The notes under the pieces were generated by a model. The model saw only the letters and a program-made list of their open reading frames with translations. It did not search any database and was not told the origin of the DNA. Position numbers and translations under genes: made by a program. Shown here in pieces: positions 50,687 through 63,186 of a DNA stretch of 64,000 bases (the stretch's first letter is position 1; each line of letters opens with the position of its first letter). Origin of the DNA: Scolanthus callimorphus (Eukaryota; Cnidaria; Anthozoa; Actiniaria; Edwardsiidae). The stretch lies in NCBI GenBank assembly GCA_033964015.1, contig CM066924.1:6802251-6866250 (forward strand). The letters run 5' to 3'.

Positions 50687-52450
50687 GGGACGGACCATTA
50701 GATATTTGAGGGGGGGATTGGGGTTTTCTCGGCAAGAATTTTTTTTTCCTACTCAAGACACTGCAGGAATTTTTTTTCGGACGCTGTTGGCTTGCACGAT
50801 TTTTTTTTCACCACTATTTCACATTCATTCATGTCTTTACTGTACTGAATAAAATACATGGCCGTCATTGGCCTTCGATATATATTGGGAAAAAAGTGTT
50901 ATGCAGCTACAAGACATGGCCTAATGGGACCAGCATTATTTACACTGGGGGTGGGGGTATCTGAGGATTTTGGGCAATACTTTTTTGTCAAAATGAAGTG
51001 ATCCCCACTATAAGTACTATGATTTGAACATGGGATATATTTTACAGGAATTTCTCTTCTGTTGCGCGTGAAGCGCGCCCTGTTTTAATTGATAAACGAA
51101 TTTTATCAAGCCTAAGAAAAAAGGTAGATGATCATTGCATTTTTTGTGTATAGCAAATAAAGCCTGTAGTTTGTATTCTTCGTGCACGACGCAAATGACG
51201 AAATCGTCATATTTGCGGCCTAACTGATGTTTGTAACGTCGATCTCTCTTAGGGCTTTTCGCGGGGAGTTTGTTTTTCCCCGCCAAGACACAAATGTTCT
51301 TGTAACGGGCATTCCATTTAAACGGCACAAGCATATTGTCTTCGTTTGCGGGAGATCTCAAACGCAATATTACATGTTTCTTCCTCTATGCGAAATTATT
51401 AACGTATTGAAAGAAGAGAACTACAAAAATGCAAATGATATAGAAATTGCTGGAATAACTCCGCAGAAAATGTATTGTGATCTCCCCTTCCAGGGCTTCA
51501 GGTTTCGAGAGTTACCCCCTTTCGCTCACCCCAAAATGAAATGATCCTCTGCCCGTATGATGTCTCGTCCTCAATTTTGATACAAAAGATATATCATACG
51601 ATCCTCTTTTAAAAAGTGGTTCCGCCGTTTTGAAAATGCCTATGCCAAGTTATCAAACCGTTGACCAACCGTTGATTCCGAGGGACCAAAAAAGGCAAAA
51701 TGAGGGCCTTAATTTAGAAGGGTCGAGAAGTGAAATTCTATTTTCAGGTAGCCTGCTGTTAGGATACTCTAAACAGTCTTAAAATGCGAAAAATGGTATA
51801 AATTGACGACTTTTTATTAGGATACACAGGATATACAAGGAGAGATTTGAAAAATCTCGTTCCCGTTGTAGCATCTTGATTCCCATTCCCGGTAGACAAA
51901 TCCCGTTCCCGGTAACCCAAATCCCGTTTTCCCGGCCTAAAAAAGGCGAATCCCGGCTCCCGTTTTACCCCTTCAGGACCCTGTTAATTTGAAAAAGGGG
52001 GAGGGTTCTTTGCCAAGATACACAAGAAGACAGGATACACAAGAAGTCTTCTCACTTCATTTTACACTGAGAAAAATATGATAACCTTCGTGATGACTTT
52101 CTCAAGAGCAAAGGCCTGAGTAAAAAAAAACACAATGGCCTGATGCCTGAACATTAATGAAATCCATTTTACACCAAAAAGTAACATCTGCCAAATTTGT
52201 CTTGACTGCTTCTCACTCAGGTCCATCCTTTCCCTGACTTCATTTTTATGGTAATCTTCCAAGCGCGCCAAAATTTCTACTGTATTCAGTTAAGTGAACT
52301 AGAAAAATGCACATGATATAGAAGCTATCCGTGCAGGATTTTTTTCTTGCCTCGTTGCTTTGCACGATATTTTTTCAGGTTCAAAGCTGTGCTCGAATTT
52401 TGTTTTTGGTATTTGCCCAACCCCCCCTCAAATATCTAATGGTCCATCCC
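50687..52450. mobile_element. Harbinger-like element, GGGACGGACCATT family, copy 2
   Basis: Termini GGGACGGACCATTAGATATT and AATATCTAATGGTCCATCCC with TAA at 50684-50686 and 52451-52453 (1764 bp). As in copy 1, each end is followed by a G- or C-run and T-rich stretches broken by GCACGA-like motifs. Divergent frames at 51017-51544 have no recognised transposase motif. Around 51860-51960 the motif AATCCCGTTCCCGGTA recurs. Confidence 0.82.
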
Positions 52451-52484
52451 TAATGACGATTCAATAAGCATAAGCATCAATTTA

Positions 52485-54358
52485 CACCTATTTCAGAAAA
52501 GGTTGCACAGTCACAACTGTCTGTTGTAACCCGCGGTGCGTCATGGGAGCAAATAGGTATACCGAGACAGAATCATGAAACGCTGTTTTTTAGGATCAAT
52601 AGCCATACTCACACCCGACTTATGTCAAGTGATTCTACAATACATCGCTCGCAAGAAATTTTCTCTCACGAGAATATAGGGCATTTGCACGATGACGTGA
52701 CTACAACTACCAGAAACCTTTGGGTGGCGGCTTATTATGTAGAAAACAAGAGAAAATGATATAAGAGAATCCATCGCGCGTATTCATGTCCAGGCCTATG
52801 AAAGTCGACAATAAGAATCTATTTTTAGAAACCGGATGTTGGCAGTTCTCACCGAGTGCTGTCACGGTGTCACGCATCGCCTTCAACAATTTGCCGCCGT
52901 GGCCGTGTGTGGGCGCTGCTCCTCCGATTTTCATTGATAATGCAGTTATTGGCATCGCTGAGTCATTTAGTCCTTTACCGAGTTCTTTGTGGCTATTGTT
53001 TTTCTGTTTTTTGTCAAGGTTTTAGTCCTGACTAAATGCATTCATTCAAAAGAAAAGTAACTGCTCACAGAAGCACTTTAAAGAAAAAAGAAGTTCTAGA
53101 ACTGTGCTTTTCTGTGCTTTTCTGTGGTTTGTGTTGCCTGAAATATCTCCATCTATAGATGGACACTTCTACAGTGTTTCACTAAACTTTGGAAAGAAAA
53201 ACGGAAGACTGTTGGAGCTATAGACTTCTTCAAGAGGAGACCAGAAGAATACAGAACATTGCCCGCAGAAGAAGTCGTTCCCGAGAAAAAAAAAACTTTA
53301 CGAGGCTGAACACGTACTCGACCGTTGGCGTTCTCAAACACGAGAAACTGATGGGAAAAGTTCACCTTATTCCTCAATGAGAACTTCCTTGGAATAAGCT
53401 TAACTACTTATAGCCTTTAATGATAAACATTCTGCAGTGGATACGGCCGATTCCGGAAGAGCAAGTAAGCGTTTTTGTGTGCTGTCTTCTTTCTCTCTTT
53501 CTGTCTGACACATCTACTAAGTTGTTTCTTTGACGTTTGTTCGGCAGCGCCCTTTTTGAAGCTTCTTCACATCACTGAAGTTCAATTTGAATATATCGTT
53601 TTAGACCTATCAAATTTCTGTGAATTACCTTCCCTTTTATGTGCTTATTATCTTCATTTTTGTTAAAATAAAATCAAAGTGGGGCGCAAGATCTTCTTTC
53701 ATTGGTCATTCTGTTTCCAAGGCGAATGTTGAATAGACAAAAACATTTTCATTTGATTGAAAGATAAATCATTTCTCCTTCTTTTAAATGAGCTAGGGCT
53801 AGAAACATATTCTGCATTCACAAAACATGACTGTCTACTTCTAGTTATATAAGAATTGTGCTTGAAAAGCCTAAAATAATAATAAAAATCGCCGCTTGTT
53901 ATAGTTAAAGTTGTCTATTTATCGACTTTGCCGTTTGATTTTACTTGAGTTCAGTTTTGTTTTGAGCTGTGGAAAACATTGTTGGTTTCGGAAAAACTGC
54001 AACCAGCTTTGTAAGCTATGATTTGTACCACAAAAAAATTTCCCGCGTTGGCCTTGAGTGACGCATGACGTCATGATTCGTGACCGGATTCGTGACCGGC
54101 TCGAAATCTATTTTTAGATTCTTATTGTCGACTTTCATAGGGCACGGGGATATGTTCTCTTATATCATTTTCTCTTAGTAGAAAATTAAGGCTATTGTTC
54201 TTATTCACGAAGGAGTTTGTTGATCTCAATAAAAGAAAGGGAAACTGAAAAGGATTCTGGTGGTTGTAGTCAAATGACGTCACCATGCAAATGTCCTAGT
54301 TACTCCCATAACGCATCGCGGGCTACAACAGATGATGCAACCTTTTCTGAAATAGGTG
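52485..54358. mobile_element. 1.9-kb element with long terminal inverted repeats
   Basis: The ends CACCTATTTCAGAAAAGGTTGCA (52485) and the complement (54336-54358) begin arms that continue, with gaps, to about 52850 and 54090. Both arms contain TGACGT and a shared ATGATATAAGAGAA block. The interior of about 1.2 kb has short frames (52707-53025, 53189-53380) but no known transposase motif. No target duplication was agreed. Confidence 0.72.
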
Positions 54359-54905
54359 CATTTATTGGTACTTTGCACACATAGTACTTCAGTATAATTC
54401 CAAATACTTTCATTTTTTTCTTTTAACGCCGATTCCATCAATAATAATAGTTACCTTTTTTTAGAAAAGTTGACGGATTTATCAAAAAGAGAAATACATC
54501 TATAATAGTGGTTCTTTTTGTTTATTTTCACCCCCAAAATTTTCTTGTCGTTAATAATGATGATGATAGTTTAAACGATGATGCTTCCCTCCCCCCAAAA
54601 AAACAATACAACAACAAACACGCAAAATCCCAGAAAGACAGAAGGGAATCGAGTAGGGTAAAGATGATGTTGTTTGTCGATGATGATTTATTTGCAATTT
54701 TTTTTTTACACTTACAGTTATACATTGAACGTCTAGGTTGGATTAGAAAAAAGAAGATGGCGAGAGCGCCTCAAGAAACCACCGGGGCTTGTGCGAGGAG
54801 ACACCCTCGCCTTATAGGAAGACAATAGGAAAAACATAACAATGCGAGACGAGACAGATGAACACAGATTAGATTTTTAAAGCTAGAGACATTATACATA
54901 CAAAA
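54359..54905. other. Non-coding stretch, no gene seen
   Basis: AT-rich DNA with GATGATG-rich patches (54560-54700). No gene recognised. Confidence 0.4.
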
Positions 54906-54908
54906 AAT

Positions 54909-55102
54909 AGACCTCTTTACCTTGGGTGTAATGTTGTCCTATTTCAGATCACGTGGCATTCCCATGAGTATTCTTTCTTTGTTTTTCTGCTACGCACCGA
55001 AGGATATATGAATATGGAAGCAACCCAAACAAACAAAGATAATTCAAATGAATGCCACGTGATCTGAAATGGGACAACATTACGCCCAAGGTAAAGAGGT
55101 CT
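54909..55102. mobile_element. MITE next to the DCAF12-like exon
   Basis: AGACCTCTTTACCTTGGG...GATCACGTGGCATT arms are inverted across 194 bp. A partial relative is at 43316-43398. Confidence 0.75.
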
Positions 55103-55164
55103 TGAAAAAGAAATGATGAAAAAGAAAACGATGAGAACTACAATACAACACACTGTTTCCTTAC

Positions 55165-55310
55165 CAGCCATCCCTTGCCAGACTTGAGATGTAGTATCTC
55201 CCAGTTGGGTCTGGTCAGGAATTTGTTGGTTCTGATATCATAGAAGTACACTGAGCCGTGTCCTGTCCCTATTGTGATGAGCATGTCTTTAAAACTCACC
55301 GACCGAACAC
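55165..55310 (-). CDS. DCAF12-like exon: late WD blade
   Basis: It begins in phase with G|GTGTTCGG and ends GGCTG|GTAAGG. It encodes VRSVSF...[13 protein letters not shown] and KSGKGWL, the segment before the conserved DCAF12 C-terminus. Confidence 0.85.
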
Positions 55311-58300
55311 CTGGGCACAACAGAAGCAAAGATTAACATTCGATTTCTTCGCATCATATCCTGCATTTTAAGCCAAGTCTGCGTTTTATACCAAGTCTGC
55401 AGTCTGCATTTTATACCGAGTCTGCGTTTATCCCTAGTCTGCAGTCTGCGTTTTATACTGACCGTCAAAACAACGGCGCCAAATGAACTTATTAAGGCCT
55501 AAATGCGCTGAAATGCAAACAATCATCCCTCAAAGTATACTTAAGTATAAATTACTAAGATTGGTGCCTAAAATATGTCTTGTTTATGGCTTTTCATTCA
55601 TGGTAAATTCCCGCCAAAAAACGACCGCAGACATAAGCGTTTCACAATCTAGACAAAACACGGACGAACGTAGGCGGAGTCGCAGACGTTTGAGGTGTGG
55701 TAACGGCGTGAATTTTCAAAACAGTGGGAAAGTTCGATGAGATCCGTAATAGAGTCCTAAAGTGATGACGTCACAAAAACAAAATTTTTGATTTAGCAAT
55801 ATTTGTTCCTTGATTTCGAAAGGGCATATCGATTGAAAGCTACACACCAAAAATGAGGTGAATCGGTTGAAACGCGACCGAGATATGGCCTGCTATGCTG
55901 AATACATAAATTTCTTTAACAAATCACTGCATATTTGGTTCAGTTCATAAAGTTATGAACTGAGTCCAAAATTCAGTGATTTGTTAAAGAAAATTATGTA
56001 TTCAGCGGGCCATAGCTCGGTCGCGTTTCAATAGATTCACCTCATTTTTTGCATGCAACGTTCTTCGAAGTTGGTCTTTCATTATCCGTTGACTAAAATC
56101 TGAAATTCGAATTTTTTCTAATTTGTGACGTCACACTTTAGGACTCTATAGTTTGCGAGCAAGAGATCAGCTGGTAGTCATACCTGCACCAACGTCTTCA
56201 GTCATCACATTACTGACAGGTTTAGTTGACCGTGTGTCCAGCAGCGACACGTGGGACTGAGAGCCAACAGCATAGAGTGAGCACTGCTCTTCCAGTGCTA
56301 AACAAACATTCTCATTATAGAATGGCAGGGGGATCACTTCGGTCTGCCAAGGAAATACATACAAATATTATTATTATGCACCCACACCACTCAATTCTGA
56401 TTGGCTAAAGTATGCAGTGAAATCTTGTTGGCACACTTTTTGTGACATCACTATAATGCGGGCAAATATAAATCTGCCTTTTAGTGTTGTTTGCTTGTCA
56501 CCAAAAATTATGCATATTATTGAGCTCATTAAGAAATTGACCAATCAGAAACCATTCTCAAGATCTTAAGCATTCTCGTAGCTAGAGCTCCCCAGCTCAT
56601 CTGCTCGCAGGGGAGGCTCTGGGGGCATCCATTTGAGGGCCTTCCCTGATTGGCTGATTTTGAACGATGGGGTGTGCGCATCAAGTTCTTCCTCTCAGCG
56701 GCTCTGTATCAAATCTCGCGCATGCGTCAATGGCTGTCACCAGAGCTCTGGGTTCGAGAATGGATCTTGAGAATCACGCAATCACTGGGCATGTTTTTGG
56801 AAGTCAGCATTCAGTATTTTTTTCTTCCGTAACAGTGTTGAAGTGTAAGGAGAAAAGATGGCTAAAAATTCAGGCATCTTTTCTCAGCCTTTTCTCTGTG
56901 CAGGCTTCATGACCTGACTTTCAAACCAGTATAGCATTACACTATCCATTTGGGTACTGAGCATGTACGCATGTACGCATGTACATCAATCCAGAGAAGG
57001 GAAAACAAAACAAACAACAACAAAAAAAGGTGTACAAACCTGTTGCTCTGTGAAAATATCCCAAACATGTATAAAAGCTAGTGGAGATAACGCTGCCAGA
57101 TGCTGAAAACACAAAGAACACACATTAGTCAACACTAGTGGTCTATTGTCAATGCTGCATTCTCATTGGATGAGCTACTAGTGGGCTATAAGTTATAGCC
57201 TACTAGTAGCGAAAAGTGTCAGATTTGAAAGATAGAAAATGGCAAATGACCAGACCAGAAACACATGACCAGACCAGAAACAATTGACTAACTAGTGTGA
57301 TTTGACTAAAACAAATTATTTTTCTTGCCCTTGTGGCCTCTGAGTCAATAGCCCAATCGGCCTCCATTGGGCTATTGACACAAAGCCCATTCGGACACTC
57401 AACGATTAATATTGTTAATTACATCAATTTACCACAGCCAAATCCATTCACAGGTCTTTCCTTCGTGATGTTGCCACTCAAAGTCCCCTGTTCAATTCTT
57501 TTGTTGTCTTCATTTTTGAAGGAAAAATACAGTATTTGTAGAGAAATTAATAAAGTCTTAATCCTGTGGAAAATCAGGTAAATTGACCCTCCACCCCTCT
57601 CAAATGTTCAATTCCCTCCATGCTGTGGGTATGGATTTTTTCTGGAATTGCACGTCAATAATTCAGAATTGTAGCGAATTATGTTAGCCATATATCAAAA
57701 GTGACGTAATGGAAATTCTAGGATCAAACACAGCGACCCTATGGAATTTCCAGGTTCCACAATAGGGGGGGGGGGGGGGGGGGGTAGTCACCCAAGATAT
57801 AGCCGGCCTACTTGCAGATGGTGAAGCATTGTTGTTATGTCAAGAAACATGGGTGCTACCAAGAACTTGGATTTTTGAGCAATACCATCTGTGCACAAGG
57901 AGAAAACTAAGAGCATCCAAGATGGCAGTTACACCTACTCAGGGCTTGAAATTGTAACCAGCTGGTTGTCAATGCAACTAGATTTTTATCTCAGGCGAAT
58001 AAAAATGTTTAACTTAGTTGCCTCTAGGCGACCATGTCATGTGAGTATTTCTTTTTTTTGTTCTTCATAAACTGTAAATAATTCATCATGGAAAAAGCTG
58101 GCCACGTGCTAGTGAACAGAAATGGGATCAGAAGCGTGCCACCATTCCCAGAGGTGCGTACCCACTCGTTAAAAGTGAAGAATGCAAAACAACAGACAAA
58201 AATATCACCACAGGCAACCCAAATGACAAAAATGTGACACAAAATAACATCACCACAGGCAATCAAAATTGACAAAAAATACATGGTGACCAAAATGCTT

Positions 58301-59764
58301 GCCAACCGTAAACAATGCTAAGGCAGCAAATAATTTCAAGCCCTACTACTAGTATAGTGTACTGCCTGCAAGCAGGCTACCAGAGATAAGAATCTTGTTC
58401 CATCAAAAATGTCAGTCTCAGAGACTCACCCCTGTATTATTATGATACGCCAGATCCCTGACTCTGTTACTTGGCAAGCTAGTCATCATGATGGTTTCTG
58501 GCTTCATGAGTGGGGGTCCATTTACTGTAGTGCTAGTTTCTATACCACCATTTGTACATGTAGGTGATGTATCAACATGCCACAAGGCAATAGACCCATC
58601 TCTAGATCCTACACACATAATGTTGCAGTACAAACAAAGGACAGTGCAGTGACAGTAAACACATCCCTTTAAAAGTGCATACCACCCCTGAGAGGAGAAC
58701 ATGGACTGAAAGTTGTGCTTGAACAAATAAGAATTATGACAGAAATTCTGTCTCAATGTCTTTTTTGCATAAAATTTGCATAAAACATTGATCTTCCATA
58801 TATTATCTCGTTAACCAAAAAAGCAGAACTGTCAGTCCATGTTCTCTCCTCTCAGGGGTAATATGCACTTTAATGACATACGTCTCTTCCCAGTAGACCT
58901 TTCACTTTTTCAGTCCCCTGTCAGTTGTCTCAAGTTATGTGCTGGTCTCCTTTTTACAATACCATGTGATTTACAATTTGTGGGCATAGACTTCATTGGA
59001 AAGCAGCAATATTGTGGATGGCCAAATTCTCAATGGCCACAAAAATTGATGATGTGGTACATAATCAACTCATCATGGTGGTACATGTACATGGTACATA
59101 AAAAGGTGATCACATGACCCATTGGAGACAGCCACCAGTGGGCTGAAAAATCGAGAGGGTGTGATGGTCTACTGGATAAAGTAGTGCCTGTTTCAAAAAA
59201 GATGGTTCTCATGCAGGAACCATGTTTCATACCCAGTAGCTGACTGCATGACATGACTGAGACTGATTGGTATACATAATAAGACTCCATGCTGTCCAAT
59301 TAAGAAAAATGGATGACAAAATTCAGTTGGAGTTCCGTGGAATTAAAAAAAAATGTTTGAATGGACAAGCTTTGAGTCCTATCATATGTTAAATATATTA
59401 TATCATTTCATTTGAGCATGCCCAATCCAAGTTAGGAGAAATTGGACAGTTGCAATATTTTGGTTTTCATGTGGCTATATAGCTTCGTCCCCAGGCTACC
59501 CTTTTCTCTGAGCTAATCTGCTTTTGCATTCAATATGGCGGCCGCTCTACAAGCAGATAATCTTCAAAAAGCCAATGACGTCATGGCCAGGCAAAGCATG
59601 ACAGGCCCGCCAAGTAGCCTGGGGACAAGCTTACATAGTTGCTATATTATAATTCTGGAAGAAAAATGTTGGCCCCTGGGAGGGGCTGATTTCTGATGTG
59701 CCTGACCTGTAGCTAGATGAGTGTCATCTATCCACGAAACGGCAAATACCCAGTCAGCATGAGC
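55165..59764 (-). CDS. DCAF12: DCAF12-like WD-repeat protein, five internal exons
   Basis: Exons in transcript order: 59764-59707, 58608-58430, 57102-57040, 56343-56184, 55310-55165. All have GT-AG borders and matching phases (1, 0, 0, 1, 0), giving about 202 residues without a stop. Hallmarks of DCAF12 are HADWVF...[19 protein letters not shown]...[20 protein letters not shown]...[13 protein letters not shown] and a final GKGWL. By family, DCAF12 is the substrate receptor that links targets with C-terminal acidic degrons to the CUL4-DDB1 ubiquitin ligase. Upstream exons are probably beyond the window; none was recognised in 59.8-64 kb. The C-terminal exon expected after GKGWL was not found below 55165. 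Introns carry several MITEs. Confidence 0.85.
55752..56146. mobile_element. Foldback MITE in a DCAF12-like intron
   Basis: GAGTCCTAAAGTG...GACGTCAC ends and longer inner arms (AAATCACTG... with CAGTGATTTG) pair over 395 bp. TA is at 55750-55751 and 56147-56148. Confidence 0.8.
56184..56343 (-). CDS. DCAF12-like exon: [10 protein letters not shown] blade
   Basis: Acceptor TTGGCAG and donor GCAG|GTATGA. It encodes [14 protein letters not shown]...[16 protein letters not shown], the most diagnostic DCAF12 stretch seen. Confidence 0.88.
56572..56761. mobile_element. MITE of the ATTCTCGTACCCAGAGC family in an intron
   Basis: Third member of the family (7605-7822, 45417-45853). It shares the TGATTGGCTGATTTTGA core and GTTCGAGAAT end. 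Confidence 0.78.
57040..57102 (-). CDS. DCAF12-like exon: 63-bp microexon
   Basis: Acceptor TTTTCAG and donor CAACAG|GTTTGT. 21 codons ([19 protein letters not shown]..) correspond to the strand carrying the blade-end Trp-Asp. Confidence 0.8.
57124..57425. mobile_element. Composite MITE, inverted relative of 32852-33108
   Basis: The TTAGTCAAATCACACTAG end and the GGGCTATTGACTCAGAGG block occur in the opposite order to 32852-33108. Located in the DCAF12-like intron. Confidence 0.75.
57706..57784. repeat. GGAAATTCC block with G run
   Basis: Matches 25130-25190 including the linker TCAAACACA, and is followed by a G-homopolymer. Confidence 0.6.
58430..58608 (-). CDS. DCAF12-like exon: GSRDGS blade
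   Basis: Acceptor TGTGTAG and donor CAGGG|GTGAGT. It encodes [12 protein letters not shown], a Thr/Pro-rich insert and the [11 protein letters not shown] strand. Confidence 0.86.
58673..58869. mobile_element. TTAA MITE (AGTGCATACC) in an intron
   Basis: AAGTGCATACCACCCCTGAGAGGAG... is inverted at the right end (CTCCTCTCAGGGGTAATATGCACT). TTAA is at 58669-58672 and 58870-58873. Confidence 0.8.
59482..59630. mobile_element. MITE with GCTTCGTCCCCAGGCTAC ends
   Basis: The inverted complement GTAGCCTGGGGACAAGC lies at 59614-59630. CCCCAGG also marks the end of the nested MITE at 45463, so the two may be distant relatives. Confidence 0.72.
59707..59764 (-). CDS. DCAF12-like exon: HADWVF segment
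   Basis: Acceptor TTTGTCTACAG and donor ACAG|GTCAGG. 19 codons [19 protein letters not shown] plus one base. Phase 1 joins exactly with the next exon to give TGSRDGS. Confidence 0.85.
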
Positions 59765-59934
59765 CTGTAGACAAACCAAAATTAAATATTAATCATTATT
59801 ATTTAATTATAAGACAAATAATATCCAAAATAATAATAATAATAATCATTATAATATTATTATTATTATTACCTAGAACACTCAATTTAATCTTTTTAGG
59901 AATTTTATTGATTATAATTGTTATTCCTTAAAGT

Positions 59935-60870
59935 GCTAGTATGACCAAAATTTGACTTCTTTTTCTACCATTTTTTCCCGCCTAGTACTTTAATTACCCA
60001 CAATACATTCTTGCTGAGTGGATTTTAGTGAAAAATTCCGCCCGGATTACAAGGAAAAACGTCTGCGAAAAGTACGGTTTTTTCGTCCACCATTAAATTT
60101 CTATGTTCCAAAATATGAGCCTGTAATTATAAATGACAGCGGTTATTGAGCGTCGTTTGAATCGTGACACACTTTTATCCCCCCTGAGCATCCAGGCCTC
60201 TTATTCGTTATTAATATGGCTAATTCTGGAGCACACTGAAAAGTATGAGTGAAATTTCAAGATATTAGGTTGTTCTCAATCTTTTTGCATGTTTTTGAGG
60301 ATAAATGGGCAACCTTGTTTTTATAATTTGTTGCTGACCTTTTCACACCTGTTAATTGTTTATTTGCTTAAATCAGTTCAGCACATTGTGTTCTTCAACA
60401 ATGTCAGACAGCTCCGATAAAAATCAAGATGAAGGGCAATCCAAAAAATTGCTTAAATATTTTATTCAGTTTTCAGCAACATCGTTTTTGCAAAACAGAG
60501 CTGAGCGTGCACTCTATTCTCGGTATGCATAAATTAGAATAATTACTTAAGAGCGTCACACAATGGAAATATATTCACTCTTCCACTCAACCTCGAAGAG
60601 GCCGGTTGTTTGGTTTATTCTTGTCGTCGCCGCTCGCTGCTTTTGGTTTCCGCGCTATGGCCCAAGCACCACAAGTCTTTTCTTTGGCAAGTATACAATA
60701 TAGCAGCCCAACAAACAGCCGGCGTAGCTCCATAAACGAACATCGAACCAGTTTCACCGTCGGCTGCCGTTCTGAATCCAGAACCGGCCATCGTACCGGC
60801 TCTCTACTCGCTGGTTGTCGTCCCGGGTCCACATCCAACCGTCGACCAGCCCCTTTAATGACTGCTACTT
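59935..60870. other. Repeat-like stretch upstream of the DCAF12-like exons
   Basis: Starts TTAAAGTGCTAGTATGACC, which looks like a TTAA-type transposon end; the matching right end was not found. It holds a 43-codon frame from 60401 (MSDSSDKNQ start) and a GC-rich segment at 60590-60870 open on both strands. None is recognised. Confidence 0.35.
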
Positions 60871-60897
60871 AAGCCGTTGATAGGTTGGTATAGTCGT

Positions 60898-61149
60898 ATG
60901 ACTTCGAGCATTAAAATAAATGAGGGTTACTTGTTACTGGTTGTCCTAGCTCATATTGCCGTGGCCCTCGTCACATGTATAATTTCTAGTTCGTTTGTTC
61001 GTTCGTTCTTTTGGCGCGTCGGTAGTTCCGTTATACTTTTCTTTCGTCTCCCAGTTACCCTGCCATTAGTATTTCTCAGTTTATTGCTAGTAACTTTTAT
61101 CTCCGTTCAGTTTACTCCTCGTATTTGTAAATTTCATACTTTACTGTAG
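60898..61149 (+). other. 83-codon hydrophobic open frame, unrecognised
   Basis: Starts MTSSIKINEG and has three hydrophobic stretches. Without splice or family evidence it may be chance in T-rich DNA just before the satellite array. Confidence 0.2.
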
Positions 61150-61389
61150 GTTTTGTTTTCATTAGCTCTTTTGTTCTTTATTCCCGCGTCTTCGGTAATT
61201 GAATCGCTTCATCGTTTCATACCCAGCGCCGCCCCCTGTTATTTTTATCCCTTTCTCTTTCGGCTCGATTCTTAGCTCCATACCATGTATGTCTCTGTAT
61301 TTTACTTTATTTAACATCTTAGCGTAGTTAATTATTTAGTTTCCCTTTATAATTCAACTTTACGTAGCTGCATTTGTTGTTGCATATAT

Positions 61390-63090
61390 TCCACCTGTAA
61401 ATTTCAGTACGTGTGTGGTCAGGCTATAATTTCTTACAGCCTGGGTGTGTTGTATTCCACCTATACATTTCAAATAGGTGTGGTCAGGCTAAATTTTTTC
61501 TTACAGCCTGTGGGTATGTTGTATTCCACCTATAAATTTCAAATACGTGTGGACAGGCAATATTTTTCTTACAGCCTGGATGGGTCGTATTCCACCTATA
61601 AAGTTTCAAATAGGTGTGATCAGGCTAAATTTTTCTTACAGCCTGGATGTGTTGTATTCCACCTATACATTTCAAATAGGTGTGGTCAGGCTACATTTTT
61701 CTTACAGCCTGGGCGTGTTGTATTCCACCTATAAATTTCAATAGGTGTGGTCAGGCTAATTTTTTCTTACAGCCTGGGCGTGTTGTATTCCACCTATAAA
61801 TTTCAAATAGTGTGGTCAGGCTAGAACTTTCTTACAGCCTGGGTGTGTTGTATTCCACCTATAAATTTCAAATAGGTGTGGTCAGGCTAAATTTCTCTTA
61901 CAGCCTGGGTGTGTTGCATTCCACCTATAAATTTCAAATAGGTGTGGTCAGGCTTTCAATTTCTTACAGCCTTGGTGTGTCGTATTCCACCTATGAACTT
62001 CAAATAGGTGTGGTCAGGCTATAAATTTCTTACAGCCTGGGTGTGTTGAACTCCACCTATACATTTTAAATAGGGTGGTCAGGCTATAATTTCTTGCAGC
62101 CTGGGTGTGTTGTATTCCACCTATAAATTTCAAATAGGTGTGGACAGGCTATATTTTTTTACAGCCTTGATGTGTTGTATTCCACCTACAAATTTCAAAT
62201 AGGTGTGGTCAGGCTATAGATGTCTTGCAGCCTGGGTGTGTTGTATTCCACCTATAAATTTCAAATAGGTGTGATCAGGCTATAAATGTCTTGCAGCCTG
62301 GGTGTGTCGTATTCCACCTATTAACTTCAAATAGGTGTGGTCAGGCTATAAATGTCTTGCAGCCTGGGTGTGTTGTATTCCACCTATAAATTTCAATAGG
62401 TGTGGTCAGGCTCTTGCAGCCGGGGTGTGTCGTATTCCACCTATATATTTCAAATAGGTGTGGTCAGGCTAGACTAAGTCCTTGCAGCCTGGGTGCATTG
62501 TATTCCACCTATAAATTTCAATAGGTGTGGTCAGGGACAACATTTCTTGCAACCTGGATGTGTGCCGTATTTCCACCTTTAAACTTTATGGTTGTGATCA
62601 GGCTAAACATAATTCTCATAGCCTGGATGTGTGCCGTATTTCCACCTATAGATTCCAAATAGGTGTGGTTAGGCCCTGAATATTCTTGCAGCCTGCTTGG
62701 CACCTATAAATTTAAAATAGCTGTGGTTGGGCTATAAATTTTATTTAAGTCTTCATGTGTTATATCTCCACCTATAAACGTACAAATGGGTATGGTCAGG
62801 CTATAGATTTTCTTTGAGCCTGGATGTCTTGTATAGACCTATAGATTTCAATCTGTCGTGGAAAGCCAAAAAAAAATATATAAATATATATATATATCTT
62901 ATTGCATGCCTTGTGTGACGCATATCCATCTATAAATTTCAAATAGATGTGGTCAGGCCATATTGCTCTCACAGCAGGGATGTGTCAAATTTTAACTATA
63001 AAACATCTAATAAATAGATGTGGTCAGGCTATGTGTCATATTTCCATTTATACAACTGAGATAGGTGTGGTCAGACTACAGATATTCCCT
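61390..63090 (+). repeat. 66-bp satellite array, about 20 copies, hairpin-forming
   Basis: Each unit runs ACAGCCTGGGTGTGTTGTATT, CCACCTATAAATTTC, AAATAGGTGTGGTCAGGCT. CCACCTAT pairs with ATAGGTGTGG, and AGCCTG with CAGGCT further out, so every unit is an imperfect hairpin. Units are 64-68 bp and decay after about 62550. The 66-bp period keeps frames open as a 22-residue repeat, which is not taken as coding. Confidence 0.92.
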
Positions 63091-63186
63091 GCCTTGACTT
63101 CACATAAGGAAGGAAGTACAACTTGTGTTTTCATTTTGTTATGATTTTCATGTCACCCCATCACCCCTACCATCCTATTATGTAGC

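Noticed and set aside
59085..59260. tRNA-like SINE near 59.16 kb
   Set aside because: A GTGATGGTCTACTGGATAA stretch recalls an A box, but no B box or stable acceptor stem could be drawn.
61411..62024. Frames with 22-residue repeats (YSLGVLYSTYKFQIGVVRL type)
   Set aside because: They are translations of the 66-bp satellite. Indels shift the frame from unit to unit and the DNA hairpin, not the peptide, is conserved.
61390..63090. CRISPR-like array
   Set aside because: Units are contiguous and diverge along their whole length. There are no unique spacers and the context is eukaryotic.
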